Source: Novosphingobium capsulatum NBRC 12533 (lineage in GTDB: Bacteria; Pseudomonadota; Alphaproteobacteria; Sphingomonadales; Sphingomonadaceae). Taken from it: DNA of 64,000 bases. Numbering within the stretch: position 1 is the first letter of the stretch; the number at the start of each line of letters is the position of its first letter. Position numbers and translations under genes: made by a program. Below the pieces are notes generated by a model. The model did not search any database, had not been told where the DNA came from, and was given only the letters and a program-made list of their open reading frames with translations. Location of the stretch: NCBI RefSeq assembly GCF_001598375.1, contig NZ_BCYV01000008.1, positions 1 through 64,000 of the forward strand, read 5' to 3'. Positions 17,141-25,533 of the stretch are shown one piece after another.

Positions 17141-19451
17141 CACTCTGACACGCCCACCCGCCGGCCCGGTAGTCGGCATGGGCCAGCGCCACGATAGCGC
17201 GCATCTGCACGTCGCGGGCCAAGCGCGCTATATCGATGACGAGCCGGAACTGCCCGGTCTGCTGCACCTGGCATTCGGCACATCGACCAAGGCCCGCGCA
17301 CAGATCGTGGCGATGGACCTTGCCGCCGTGCGCGCGGCGCCGGGCGTAGTCGCGGTCTATACCGCCGGCGATATTCCCGGCGCGAACGACGTTTCGCCCG
17401 TGGCCGGGGACGATCGCCTGCTGGCGCAGGACGAGGTGGTATGGCTCGGCCAGCCGGTGTTCCTGGTCGCGGCAACCAGCCGCCGCGCGGCGCGCCAGGC
17501 CGCCCGCCTGGGCAAGATCACCTATGCCGCGCAAGAGCCGATCCTGACGGTGGAACAGGCGCGCGCGACGCAGAGCCTGATCGAGCCGACCCAGCGCATG
17601 GCGCGGGGCGATGCAGCAGCCGCGCTTGCCGCCGCGCCGCATCACCTGGCCGGGCAACTGACCATGGGCGGGCAGGATCACTTCTATCTCGAAGGGCAGA
17701 TTGCGCTCGCCCGGCCACTCGAAGACGGCCAGATCCACGTGCTGTCGTCCACCCAGCATCCCAGCGAGGTGCAGCATCTTGTCGCCCACCTGCTCGGTCG
17801 GTCTTCGGCCGATGTCACGGTAGAGGTGCGGCGCATGGGCGGCGCGTTCGGGGGCAAGGAAAGCCAGGCCGCGCTCTATGCCGCCGCCGCTGCGCTCGTG
17901 GTGCATCACACCGGCCGCCCGGCCAAGTTTCGCGCCGATCGCGACGATGACATGGTCCAGACCGGCAAGCGCCACGATTTCGTGGTGGATTACGAGGTCG
18001 GCTTCGATGGCGAGGGGCAGATCGAAGGCCTGCAGTTGCGCCTTGCCTCGCGCTGCGGCGCCACGGTCGATCTCTCGCCGGCGATCAACGACCGCGCGAT
18101 GTTCCATGCCGATAACTGCTATTTCCTGCCGGCGGTGGAAATCGTTTCGGAACGACTGAAGACCAACATGGTCTCGGCCACCGCGTTTCGCGGCTTTGGC
18201 GGGCCGCAGGGCATGCTGGCGATCGAGCGGGTGATGGATGCCGTTGCCGGGCACCTCGGCCGCGATCCTCTCGCGGTGCGTGTCGCCAATCTCTATGGCC
18301 CCGGGCGCGACGTGACGCCCTATGGCATGGTCGTGGCCGACAATATCGCGCCAGACCTGATCGCGCGGCTGCGGGCAGAGGCCGGGTATGACGAGCGGCA
18401 GGCGGCCGTTGCGCGGTTCAACGCCGCAAGCCCGATCCTCAAGAAAGGGCTCGCGCTCACCCCGGTGAAATTCGGGATCAGCTTTACGACCACCCACCTC
18501 AACCAGGCGGGCGCGCTGCTGCACGTCTATGCCGATGGCTCGATCCAGATCAACCATGGCGGCACCGAGATGGGCCAGGGCCTCTATACCAAGGTGGCGC
18601 AGGTGGTGGCGCAGGCCTTTGGTGTGGGGCTGGACCAGGTGCGGATCACCGCCACGCGCACTGACAAGGTGCCCAATACCTCGGCCACGGCGGCCTCTTC
18701 GGGGGCAGATCTCAACGGTATGGCCGCGCTCGATGCGGCGCAGACGATCCGTTGGCGGCTCGCCGAATTCTGCGCGCGGACCTTTGGCGGCGCGGCGCAA
18801 GACGTGGTCTTTGCCGATGGGCAGGTTAGCGCCGGCGGCGAGACGATCCCGTGGCCGGTGCTGTGCCGCCGCGCCCATATGGCGCGCATCTCGCTCTCGT
18901 CCACCGGCTTTTACGCCACACCGGATCTGCATTATGACCGCGCGGCACACCAGGGGCAGCCGTTCTATTACTTTGCCTATGGCGCGGCGCTGGTCGAAGT
19001 GGTGATCGATACGCTGACCGGCGAACACCGCGTGCTGGCCGCCGATATCCTGCACGATTGCGGACGATCGCTGAACCCGGCGATCGACAAGGGGCAGATC
19101 GAGGGCGGCTTCATCCAGGGGCAGGGCTGGCTGACCAGCGAGGAACTGGTCTGGAACGACGAGGGCGCGCTTTTGACGCATGCGCCGTCCACCTACAAGA
19201 TCCCCACTGCCAACGACCGGCCCGTTCGCCTGACCGTGGCCCTGTGGGACGGCGCCAACCACCGGCCGACGATCCATCGCTCCAAAGCGGTGGGAGAGCC
19301 GCCGTTCATGCTGGCCAACGCCGTATTCTCCGCGCTGGGGGCCGCGATTGCCGCCTGCAACCCGGCGGCGGGCTGGCCCACGCTCGATGCCCCCGCTACG
19401 CCCGAACGCATCCTGGCCGCGCTGGCGCGGCAGCGGGGCACGGCATCATGA
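17133..19451 (+). CDS. xdhB: xanthine dehydrogenase molybdenum-cofactor subunit
   Basis: A 772-residue molybdopterin subunit. Family motifs are DSAHLHVAGQARYIDD near the start, RRMGGAFGGKESQA, FRGFGGPQGMLAIE, HGGTEMGQGLYTKVAQ and, near the end, KAVGEPPFMLANAV with the catalytic Glu. With XdhA it forms the (alphabeta)2 type enzyme. The start at 17133 follows GGAGGT and overlaps xdhA by eight bases. A chaperone gene (xdhC) follows with a four-base overlap. The best reading is hypoxanthine/xanthine oxidation to urate in the cytoplasm. Confidence 0.95.
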   Translation: MADTLTRPPAGPVVGMGQRHDSAHLHVAGQARYIDDEPELPGLLHLAFGTSTKARAQIVAMDLAAVRAAPGVVAVYTAGDIPGANDVSPVAGDDRLLAQDEVVWLGQPVFLVAATSRRAARQAARLGKITYAAQEPILTVEQARATQSLIEPTQRMARGDAAAALAAAPHHLAGQLTMGGQDHFYLEGQIALARPLEDGQIHVLSSTQHPSEVQHLVAHLLGRSSADVTVEVRRMGGAFGGKESQAALYAAAAALVVHHTGRPAKFRADRDDDMVQTGKRHDFVVDYEVGFDGEGQIEGLQLRLASRCGATVDLSPAINDRAMFHADNCYFLPAVEIVSERLKTNMVSATAFRGFGGPQGMLAIERVMDAVAGHLGRDPLAVRVANLYGPGRDVTPYGMVVADNIAPDLIARLRAEAGYDERQAAVARFNAASPILKKGLALTPVKFGISFTTTHLNQAGALLHVYADGSIQINHGGTEMGQGLYTKVAQVVAQAFGVGLDQVRITATRTDKVPNTSATAASSGADLNGMAALDAAQTIRWRLAEFCARTFGGAAQDVVFADGQVSAGGETIPWPVLCRRAHMARISLSSTGFYATPDLHYDRAAHQGQPFYYFAYGAALVEVVIDTLTGEHRVLAADILHDCGRSLNPAIDKGQIEGGFIQGQGWLTSEELVWNDEGALLTHAPSTYKIPTANDRPVRLTVALWDGANHRPTIHRSKAVGEPPFMLANAVFSALGAAIAACNPAAGWPTLDAPATPERILAALARQRGTAS

Positions 19452-20401
19452 TGTGGTGGGACATGGCGCGCGGCTGGGCGCAGGAAGAGCCGCTGGCGAT
19501 GATCACCGTCCTGGCGTGCGAAGGATCGGCGCCGCGCGGGCCGGGCACGCGCATGCTGGTCAGCGCCACGCGCGCCTGGGGCACGATCGGCGGCGGCGCG
19601 CTGGAATTCCAGGCGCAGGAACAGGCGCGCCGCGTGCTCGAACTGCCGGCCGGCGCCTGGCGCATCCAGGATTATCCGCTCGGCCCGCTGCTGGGCCAAT
19701 GCTGTGGCGGGCGGGTGCGGCTGCTGGTCGAACACCTCGACGCGCAGGGCCTGGCGCCCTTGCAGGGCATGGCCGAGGGCGCGCTGCTGGTCAGCCATTT
19801 CGGCGCCGGACGGATTGACCGGCACTGGATCGCCGAAGGCCAACCCACCGCGCTTTCCGCGCGGGGCGAGCGGCCCACAGCCGGCACTCGCATCCTCGAG
19901 GCAGTGGGGCAGTGGCGGCGGCCGGTCTATCTGTTTGGTGCAGGCCACGTCGGCCAGGCGATTGCGCGGCACGTGGCCGGCCTGCCGTTGCGGCTGTGCT
20001 GGTTCGATACCCGGCCGATGTTCGAAAGCCTGGACGGTGTCACCATCGTGCCGGAAGACACGATCGCCACCTGCGTGACCGAGGCACCGGCGGAGGCGGC
20101 GATCGTGATCCTGACGCATGACCATGCGCTCGACTATCAGTTGACCCGCGCCGCGCTGCAGCGCCAGGCGCGTGGCTATGTCGGCCTGATCGGCTCGGCC
20201 ACCAAGCGGGCGCGCTTCGTGTCGCGTCTCCAAGCCGAAGGCCTGGATGCAACCACGCCCGGCCGGCTCACCTGCCCGATCGGCATGAGCGGTATCACCG
20301 GCAAGGAGCCGGACGTGATCGCGATTGCGGTCTTGGCACAGCTTCTTCAATTGCCGCAGGAAGCGGCAGAAAAGAAAGAGAAAGTTTCGATCCTTGGGTA
20401 A
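19448..20401 (+). CDS. xdhC: XdhC, molybdenum-cofactor chaperone for xanthine dehydrogenase
   Basis: A 317-residue XdhC/CoxI-family protein. The N-terminal part has TVLACEGSAPRGPGTRM and GTIGGGALEFQAQ. GPLLGQCCGGRVRLLVE carries the conserved Cys pair, and the Rossmann segment is VYLFGAGHVGQAIARHV. XdhC binds the molybdenum cofactor and loads its sulfurated form into the large subunit. Two adjacent ATG codons (19448, 19451) could start it; the first overlaps the xdhB stop by four bases. The C-terminus ends in a basic, Lys-rich tail that overlaps the next gene by eight bases. Confidence 0.93.
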   Translation: MMWWDMARGWAQEEPLAMITVLACEGSAPRGPGTRMLVSATRAWGTIGGGALEFQAQEQARRVLELPAGAWRIQDYPLGPLLGQCCGGRVRLLVEHLDAQGLAPLQGMAEGALLVSHFGAGRIDRHWIAEGQPTALSARGERPTAGTRILEAVGQWRRPVYLFGAGHVGQAIARHVAGLPLRLCWFDTRPMFESLDGVTIVPEDTIATCVTEAPAEAAIVILTHDHALDYQLTRAALQRQARGYVGLIGSATKRARFVSRLQAEGLDATTPGRLTCPIGMSGITGKEPDVIAIAVLAQLLQLPQEAAEKKEKVSILG

Positions 20402-21716
20402 CCTGCGCGCCTTTCGTGGCGAAGTCCTGAGCGTGGGCGATGATCCGCTGCACGCGCCCGATGCCGTCGCCTACCACGCCGATGGCCTGTTGGTGGTGGA
20501 AGACGGGATCATCGTCGCACGCGGCGATCATGCCAGGTTGGCTGCGCGTTTTGCCGATGTGCCGGTGACGCCGATCGCAGGCCTGATCGTGCCCGGCTTC
20601 ATCGATGCCCATGTGCACTATCCGCAAATGGATCGCATCGCATCGCACGGCGAACAGCTGCTCGATTGGCTGGAGCGGCACATCTTCCCCGCCGAAAAAG
20701 CCTTTGCCGATCGGGCGCATGCCGATGCCCTGGCCACGGTGTTCCTCGACGAACTGCTGCGCCATGGCACGACATCGGCGCTGGTCTTCCCCACCGTCCA
20801 CGAAGGTTCGGTCGATGCGCTGTTCGAAGCAGCGCTGGCCCGCAAGATGCGCGTGGCGTCGGGCAAAGTGCTGATGGACCTCGGGCCCGATGGCCTCAAA
20901 GACACCGTGGAAAGTGCCCGCCACGAAACCGAGGCGCTGATTGCGCGCTGGGCGGGCCGGGGGCGCTTGTCCTATGCCATCACCCCGCGCTTTGCGCTGA
21001 CCTCGTCCGACGCGCAACTCGCCATGGCCGGCGCGCTCCTCGCCGCGCATCCCGATGTGCTGCTCCACACCCATCTGGCGGAAAACCGCCACGAGTGCGC
21101 GGCGGTGGCAGCCCGCTTTCCCCATGCCAGCGATTACCTCGACGTGTATGACCGCTTTGGCCTGGTGGGCGAACGCAGCGTGTTTGCCCACGGCATCCAC
21201 CTGTCAGACGCCATGTGCACGCGCCTGGCGCAAAGCGGGGCGGGCATTGCCGTTTGCCCATCCTCCAACCTGTTCCTGGGATCGGGCTTCTTTCATTTTG
21301 GCCAGGCAGACCGGCACGGGGTAAAGCTGGGCCTGGGCACCGATATTGGCGCCGGCACCAGTTTTTCCATGCTCTACACCCAGGGGCAGGCCTATCAGGC
21401 GGCCTTGGCGCGCGAAGAACGGCTCGATCCGTTCCGGGCGCTCTACCTTGCCACGGCGGGCAGCGCGCGGCTGCTGCATATTGCTGACAAGGTGGGCGCC
21501 CTGGCGGTGGGGCAAGAGGCAGATTTCGTGGTGCTGGATGCGGCAGCAACCCCGTTGCTGGCACGGCGCTGCGCCGGGGCGAGCCTGGCTGAGCGGCTCT
21601 TTGCCATGCAGATCCTGGGGGATGACAGGGTGGTTGCGCAAACCTGGATCATGGGCGAATGCGCGTGGGACAAGCGCGCCGCCCCCGCGCGCCAGGAAGG
21701 AGCATTGTGTGGTTGA
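20394..21716 (+). CDS. guaD: guanine deaminase
   Basis: A 440-residue amidohydrolase-superfamily guanine deaminase, which converts guanine to xanthine and ammonia. Zinc ligands are visible in DAHVHYPQMDRIASHGEQLLDW, LLHTHLAEN, VFAHGIHLSD and LGTDIGAGTSFSM; PSSNLFLGSGFF is typical of guanine deaminases. The best start is a TTG at 20394, eight bases inside xdhC, because the sequence LGNLRAFRGEVL begins there and no ATG or GTG is suitably placed. It feeds xanthine to XdhABC, encoded immediately upstream. The 8-oxoguanine deaminase at 32025 is a separate family member. Confidence 0.93.
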   Translation: MGNLRAFRGEVLSVGDDPLHAPDAVAYHADGLLVVEDGIIVARGDHARLAARFADVPVTPIAGLIVPGFIDAHVHYPQMDRIASHGEQLLDWLERHIFPAEKAFADRAHADALATVFLDELLRHGTTSALVFPTVHEGSVDALFEAALARKMRVASGKVLMDLGPDGLKDTVESARHETEALIARWAGRGRLSYAITPRFALTSSDAQLAMAGALLAAHPDVLLHTHLAENRHECAAVAARFPHASDYLDVYDRFGLVGERSVFAHGIHLSDAMCTRLAQSGAGIAVCPSSNLFLGSGFFHFGQADRHGVKLGLGTDIGAGTSFSMLYTQGQAYQAALAREERLDPFRALYLATAGSARLLHIADKVGALAVGQEADFVVLDAAATPLLARRCAGASLAERLFAMQILGDDRVVAQTWIMGECAWDKRAAPARQEGALCG

Positions 21717-22725
21717 TCTTGAAGCCTTTGTGCGCGGCCTGCCAAAGGCGGAACTGCACCTGCACATCGAAGGCAGCCTTGAACCGGAACTGATGTTCGC
21801 CCTGGCCAAGCGCAATGGCATCGCGCTGCCCTATCCCAGTGTTGAGGCAGTGCGCGCGGCCTATGCCTTTTCCAACCTCCAGGATTTCCTCGATATCTAT
21901 TACGCCGGCGCGGGCGTGTTGCAGACCCGGCAGGATTTCCACGATCTGGCCATGGCCTATTTCGATCGCGCGGCCGCCGATGGCGTACGCCATGCCGAAA
22001 TCATGTTCGATCCGCAGACCCATACCGATCGCGGCGTGCCCTTTGCCGAAGTGATCGAAGGCCTGCTTTCGGCCAAGGCCGAGGCGCAGGCCCGCCATGG
22101 CATGACCAGCGCGCTGATCATGAGTTTCCTGCGCCATCTCTCGCAAGATGCGGCCTTTGCCACGCTGGCCATGGCCGAACCCTGGCTGGACCAGATCACG
22201 GCCGTAGGGCTTGATTCCTCGGAAGTGGGGCATCCCCCGCGCAAGTTCGAGCAGGTCTTTGCCGCCGCTGCCGCCAAGGGCCTCAAGCGCGTGGCCCATG
22301 CAGGGGAAGAAGGCCCGCCGGCCTATGTGCACGAAGCGCTGGACCTTTTGCATGTCGACCGTATCGATCACGGCAACCGCGCGCTGGAAGACGAAGGCCT
22401 GGTCGCCCGCCTGGCCGCGCAGGGCATGACGCTGACGGTGTGCCCGCTGTCGAACCACAAGCTGTGCGTCGTGGAAGACCTGGCTGATCATCCGCTCGAT
22501 CGCATGCTGGCCCTGGGCCTTGCGGCCACGGTCAATTCCGATGATCCGGCCTATTTTGGCGGTTACGTGGTCGACAACTACCTCGCCGTGGCGCGGGCGC
22601 GCGGCCTGTCGAATGAACAACTGACGCAGCTGGCGCGCAACAGCTTTGCTGGGTCATTCCTGCCGCAAGAAGTGATTGCCGGCCATATCAAGGATATCGA
22701 TGCCTATGCTGTTGCAGCGCATTAA
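21709..22725 (+). CDS. adenine deaminase (adenosine-deaminase-like family)
   Basis: A 338-residue zinc hydrolase that should turn adenine into hypoxanthine. Motifs are LPKAELHLHIEGSLEPEL, AHAGEEGPPAYVHEALDLL, DRIDHGNRALED and NSDDPAYFGGYV. The blocks YAFSNLQDFLDIYYAG and MFDPQTHTDRGVPF closely follow the bacterial adenine aminohydrolase group (such as Pseudomonas PA0148) rather than classical adenosine deaminases. The start is GTG at 21709, eight bases inside guaD, with AGGAAGG upstream. The exported ADGF-type enzyme at 26666 would cover adenosine, supporting an adenine role here. Confidence 0.85.
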   Translation: MVDLEAFVRGLPKAELHLHIEGSLEPELMFALAKRNGIALPYPSVEAVRAAYAFSNLQDFLDIYYAGAGVLQTRQDFHDLAMAYFDRAAADGVRHAEIMFDPQTHTDRGVPFAEVIEGLLSAKAEAQARHGMTSALIMSFLRHLSQDAAFATLAMAEPWLDQITAVGLDSSEVGHPPRKFEQVFAAAAAKGLKRVAHAGEEGPPAYVHEALDLLHVDRIDHGNRALEDEGLVARLAAQGMTLTVCPLSNHKLCVVEDLADHPLDRMLALGLAATVNSDDPAYFGGYVVDNYLAVARARGLSNEQLTQLARNSFAGSFLPQEVIAGHIKDIDAYAVAAH

Positions 22726-23818
22726 GCAGGGCGCGGCGCGCCTTTTGGCAGCAAGCGTGCTGCTGCTGGTGGCCAGCGCCGCCCACGCCGCGCCGGAGCG
22801 CCGCAAAGTGATCATCGACGATGATGGCTTTGGCCTGATGCAGGTCATGCTGCTGTCAGCGCCCGATGTGGAGGTGCTGGGCCTGACCACGGTGTCTGGC
22901 AATGCCTGGGCCAACCGCGTGACGGCGCAGGCATTGCGCGGGCTGGAATGGATTGGCCGCACCGATGTGCCGGTGGTGGCGGGCGCCACGTTTCCGCTGC
23001 TCAATTCCGAGGTAGCGACCGAGCGATGGGAGCAGACGCACGGGCCGCTGGTGTTCAAGGGCGCGTTCATGAAGCGCTGGGTAGAAGATACGCAGCAAAC
23101 GCCGCCGCCCTATCACGGCCCGTTCGATGCCGTGGACCTGCCCGGCGGCAACCCCAAAACCCATGCCACCGACGAGATCGCCGCCAATTTCCTGATCCGC
23201 ATGGTGCACAAGTATCCCGGCCAGATCACGATCGTTGCCTGCGGGCCGATGACCAACCTGGCCCTGGCGCAACGGCTCGATCCCGCCTTTGCCGGCCTGG
23301 CCAAGGAACTGGTCTACATGGGCGGCAGCCTTGCCCCGCGCCAGGTGCTGAACAACCGCGCGGCGGCCGATTTCGCCCGTGAGTTCGTCAACAATCCGCG
23401 GCGCGAGTTCAACATCCGCTTCGATCCCGAAGCGGCCAGCATCATGGCGCGATCGCCCTGGCGCAAGATCACCATGGTGCCGGTCGATCCGTCGACGGCG
23501 ACGCAATTGAGCCCGGCCCTGATCGCCAGGCTGGGCCAGGCTGCGCGCCCAGGTGTCGATCGCTTCATCAAGCAGTTGGAGCCGGGCTTTCCGCTGTGGG
23601 ATGAAATCGCTGCCGCCGTCTGGCTCGATCCCGCCGTGGTTGCCACGCACCGCCGGCTGTGGATCGATTTCGAAAGCCAGCAAGGCGCCGGCTATGGCGA
23701 CACGTTGAGTTGGGACGAAGCCTATCATCCCGGCCTGGGTGAACAGGCGCAGGACGTGGTGCTGGCGATCGACGTGCCGAAAATGGAAACGATGCTGGCG
23801 CGCCTGGTGGGCAAGTAG
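22700..23818 (+). CDS. exported nucleoside hydrolase with altered metal motif
   Basis: A 372-residue protein of the inosine-uridine nucleoside hydrolase fold with a signal peptide (to about AAHAA at residue 31), so it is probably periplasmic. The usual DxDPGxDDA calcium/catalytic motif reads IIDDDGFGLMQ (D40, D41, D42); the second Asp pair is replaced by Leu-Met. Other parts fit: VSGN, CGPMTNLALAQRL, YMGGSL and LWDEIAAAVWLDP with the late Asp. It may cleave purine nucleosides to base plus ribose, or be a divergent relative with another substrate. It overlaps the adenine deaminase gene by 26 bases and ends the operon. Confidence 0.75.
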   Translation: MPMLLQRIKQGAARLLAASVLLLVASAAHAAPERRKVIIDDDGFGLMQVMLLSAPDVEVLGLTTVSGNAWANRVTAQALRGLEWIGRTDVPVVAGATFPLLNSEVATERWEQTHGPLVFKGAFMKRWVEDTQQTPPPYHGPFDAVDLPGGNPKTHATDEIAANFLIRMVHKYPGQITIVACGPMTNLALAQRLDPAFAGLAKELVYMGGSLAPRQVLNNRAAADFAREFVNNPRREFNIRFDPEAASIMARSPWRKITMVPVDPSTATQLSPALIARLGQAARPGVDRFIKQLEPGFPLWDEIAAAVWLDPAVVATHRRLWIDFESQQGAGYGDTLSWDEAYHPGLGEQAQDVVLAIDVPKMETMLARLVGK

Positions 23819-23833
23819 ACCAGGCGGCCGAGG

Positions 23834-24355
23834 TCAGGCCAGGCGCTCGGGCACTTCGTTGGCCTGGCCGGTGAGGGTTTCGGTGGTCGCGACCGCTTCC
23901 CACGGGAACACGAACCAGCGCTTGTCGGTGGTGCGATCGATCGTCTGCACCGCATAGTCGACCGTTTCCTGCGACACCGCGTTGTTGATCATCACGGCAA
24001 AACGCAGATTGTCTTCCACCGTGTCGTGCGCGCGGAGCAGGCGGCGGACCTGGGCAATGGTGCGGCCGGAATCGTTGATGTCATCGATGATCAGGATGCG
24101 CTGGCCGGCCTTGGTCATCGTGGCCAGTTTGACCAGAAGTTCGTCGGCAAAGCCGGGAACCTTGGCGGACTGGTCGATCGACAGCATCGGCACGTTGAGA
24201 ATCTGGCTCATGTAAACCGCCGGTACCAGGCCGCCGCGGCCGATGCCGACGACGAAATCCGGCTTCCAGTCACCCGTGCCCACGGTTTGCGACAGCGTAC
24301 GCACGATCGCCAGGAAATCCTCATAGGCGATGTAATCGAAAACCGGCTGGGTCAT
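23834..24355 (-). CDS. purine phosphoribosyltransferase (Gpt-like)
   Basis: A 173-residue type I phosphoribosyltransferase. The PRPP-binding loop is ILIIDDINDSGRTIAQV, and VVGIGRGGLVPAVYMSQIL carries the conserved Arg-Gly turn. RTTDKRWFVFPWEA near the end resembles xanthine-guanine phosphoribosyltransferases. It would rescue hypoxanthine, guanine or xanthine to nucleotides, the opposite direction to the surrounding degradative genes. It faces the purine operon tail to tail with a 15-base gap and lies 93 bases behind lysR on the same strand, so the two may be cotranscribed. Confidence 0.8.
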   Translation of the reverse strand: MTQPVFDYIAYEDFLAIVRTLSQTVGTGDWKPDFVVGIGRGGLVPAVYMSQILNVPMLSIDQSAKVPGFADELLVKLATMTKAGQRILIIDDINDSGRTIAQVRRLLRAHDTVEDNLRFAVMINNAVSQETVDYAVQTIDRTTDKRWFVFPWEAVATTETLTGQANEVPERLA

Positions 24356-24448
24356 GGCGCATGTCCGCGTGGAAAGGGGAAGGTCTGGTGGCGGATGCCT
24401 GCCGATGCGGCGGCCCCCGATTCGAAGAAGCCGCCCTTACAGGCTTGC

Positions 24449-25366
24449 TCAACTCGGGTCCATATAGTCCAGCGCGGCAAAGCTGTTCTGGATTTCCTGC
24501 AGCACGACATCGGCGGCATAAGACGTTGCGCGGGAGGTAGCCGTACACAGCGCCAGCGTCATCGGCTTGAGCACCGGATCGGTGAGCGGCACGAACGCCA
24601 ACTGGCCGGCGCGCACTTCGTTGGCGACGTCGAGCGAGGTCAACAGGCCGATGCCGACCCCTTCGAGCACCAGAGAGGTGATCATCTGGATATTGTCCGA
24701 CGAAGACTTGCGATCCAGCGGCATCTTCGATGTTCCGGCCAGCACCTGGACCTGCTGGGCCACCGCGAGTGGCGGGGCGGGCAGGATCATCGGCATGCCG
24801 GCGCAGGCGGAAAACCGGGCGGAACCTTGCCGCGCAAACGGGTGATCGGCCGGCACGACAAAACCCAGGCGGATATTGGCATAGGCCAGCACGGTGAGAT
24901 CGCGAAACGTCTGCGGATCAAAGCAGATGCCGAAATCCACCTCGCCACTGGCGATCGCCCCGCGAATATGTTCGTTGGCCATGACCCGCACATCCACCGA
25001 AATGCCGGGATAGCGGTTCTGGATCGTGCGGAGGCGCGCGGGGATATAGCCCTTGGTCAGCGCGTCCATGATCGCCAGCGTCACATGCCCGCGCTTGAGC
25101 CCGCGCAGATCCTCGATCTGGGCGCGCACCTCGCTCAGTCCCTTTTGCCAGCGGGCGCCGGCCGCCATGACAATTTCACCCGCTGCCGTCAGGCGCAGGC
25201 CGGTGGGCAGGCGCTCGAACAGCGGCATGCCCAATTCCGCCTCGGCATTGAGGATCTGGCGGTCGATGGCCGAGGCCGAGACATTGAGCTCGTCGGCCGC
25301 CTTGCGGATCGAACCGAGCCGACCAACGGTCATGAAATAGCGCAGGAAGCGGGAAAACGCTGGCAT
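24449..25366 (-). CDS. LysR-family regulator, likely controller of the purine island
   Basis: A 305-residue LysR-type regulator. The N-terminal helix-turn-helix is GSIRKAADELNVSASAIDRQI followed by AEAELGMPLFERLPTGLRLTAAG. The effector domain starts near residue 95 (GHVTLAIMDALTKGYIPARL). It is divergent from the NUP/ADGF/TonB operon, and box B lies 14 bases upstream of its start. It is the only regulator gene inside the island, and the same box precedes all three + strand units. The effector is probably a purine or pathway intermediate; not shown by sequence. Autoregulation through box B is likely. Confidence 0.85.
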   Translation of the reverse strand: MPAFSRFLRYFMTVGRLGSIRKAADELNVSASAIDRQILNAEAELGMPLFERLPTGLRLTAAGEIVMAAGARWQKGLSEVRAQIEDLRGLKRGHVTLAIMDALTKGYIPARLRTIQNRYPGISVDVRVMANEHIRGAIASGEVDFGICFDPQTFRDLTVLAYANIRLGFVVPADHPFARQGSARFSACAGMPMILPAPPLAVAQQVQVLAGTSKMPLDRKSSSDNIQMITSLVLEGVGIGLLTSLDVANEVRAGQLAFVPLTDPVLKPMTLALCTATSRATSYAADVVLQEIQNSFAALDYMDPS

Positions 25367-25380
25367 CTAGGGCTCTCTAA

Positions 25381-25418
25381 TTTTTGCAACGCTCTGTCAA
25401 ATTCATTGTGATTGATTG
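25381..25418 (+). promoter_or_regulatory. purine-regulon box, copy B (lysR / unit 2 divergent region)
   Basis: Second copy of the 38-bp element, beginning TTTTTGCAAC and containing TCATTG and a TTC-N9-GAT form of the T-N11-A box. It lies between the divergent lysR (start 25366) and the NUP gene (start 25534), the classical position of a LysR operator. The 115 bases between the box and the GTG start would form a leader; I see no riboswitch fold in it. Confidence 0.75.
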
Positions 25419-25533
25419 CAACACACTATGTCCTTTAGCAAGTTCCAGACACAAAATATCATTCAGGGAACGTGTTTTGGGGCGTATCACGGCAAGACTC
25501 TCCGGCAGGCCGGCCGGGGGCAGGAAAAGGCTT

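Noticed and set aside
16878-19277. Open frame of 799 codons on the - strand across xdhA/xdhB
   Set aside because: Antisense shadow of xdhB, which carries all expected motifs; the opposite translation is His/Arg-rich with no domain.
25384-25533. TTG start for the first NUP gene at 25384
   Set aside because: It lies inside the regulatory box and would put 50 non-signal residues before a normal signal peptide; GTG at 25534 has a good ribosome-binding site.
25419-25533. Possible purine riboswitch in the leader of unit 2
   Set aside because: I looked for the three-helix purine riboswitch core and conserved loop bases here and before 4348 and 34897 and saw none.
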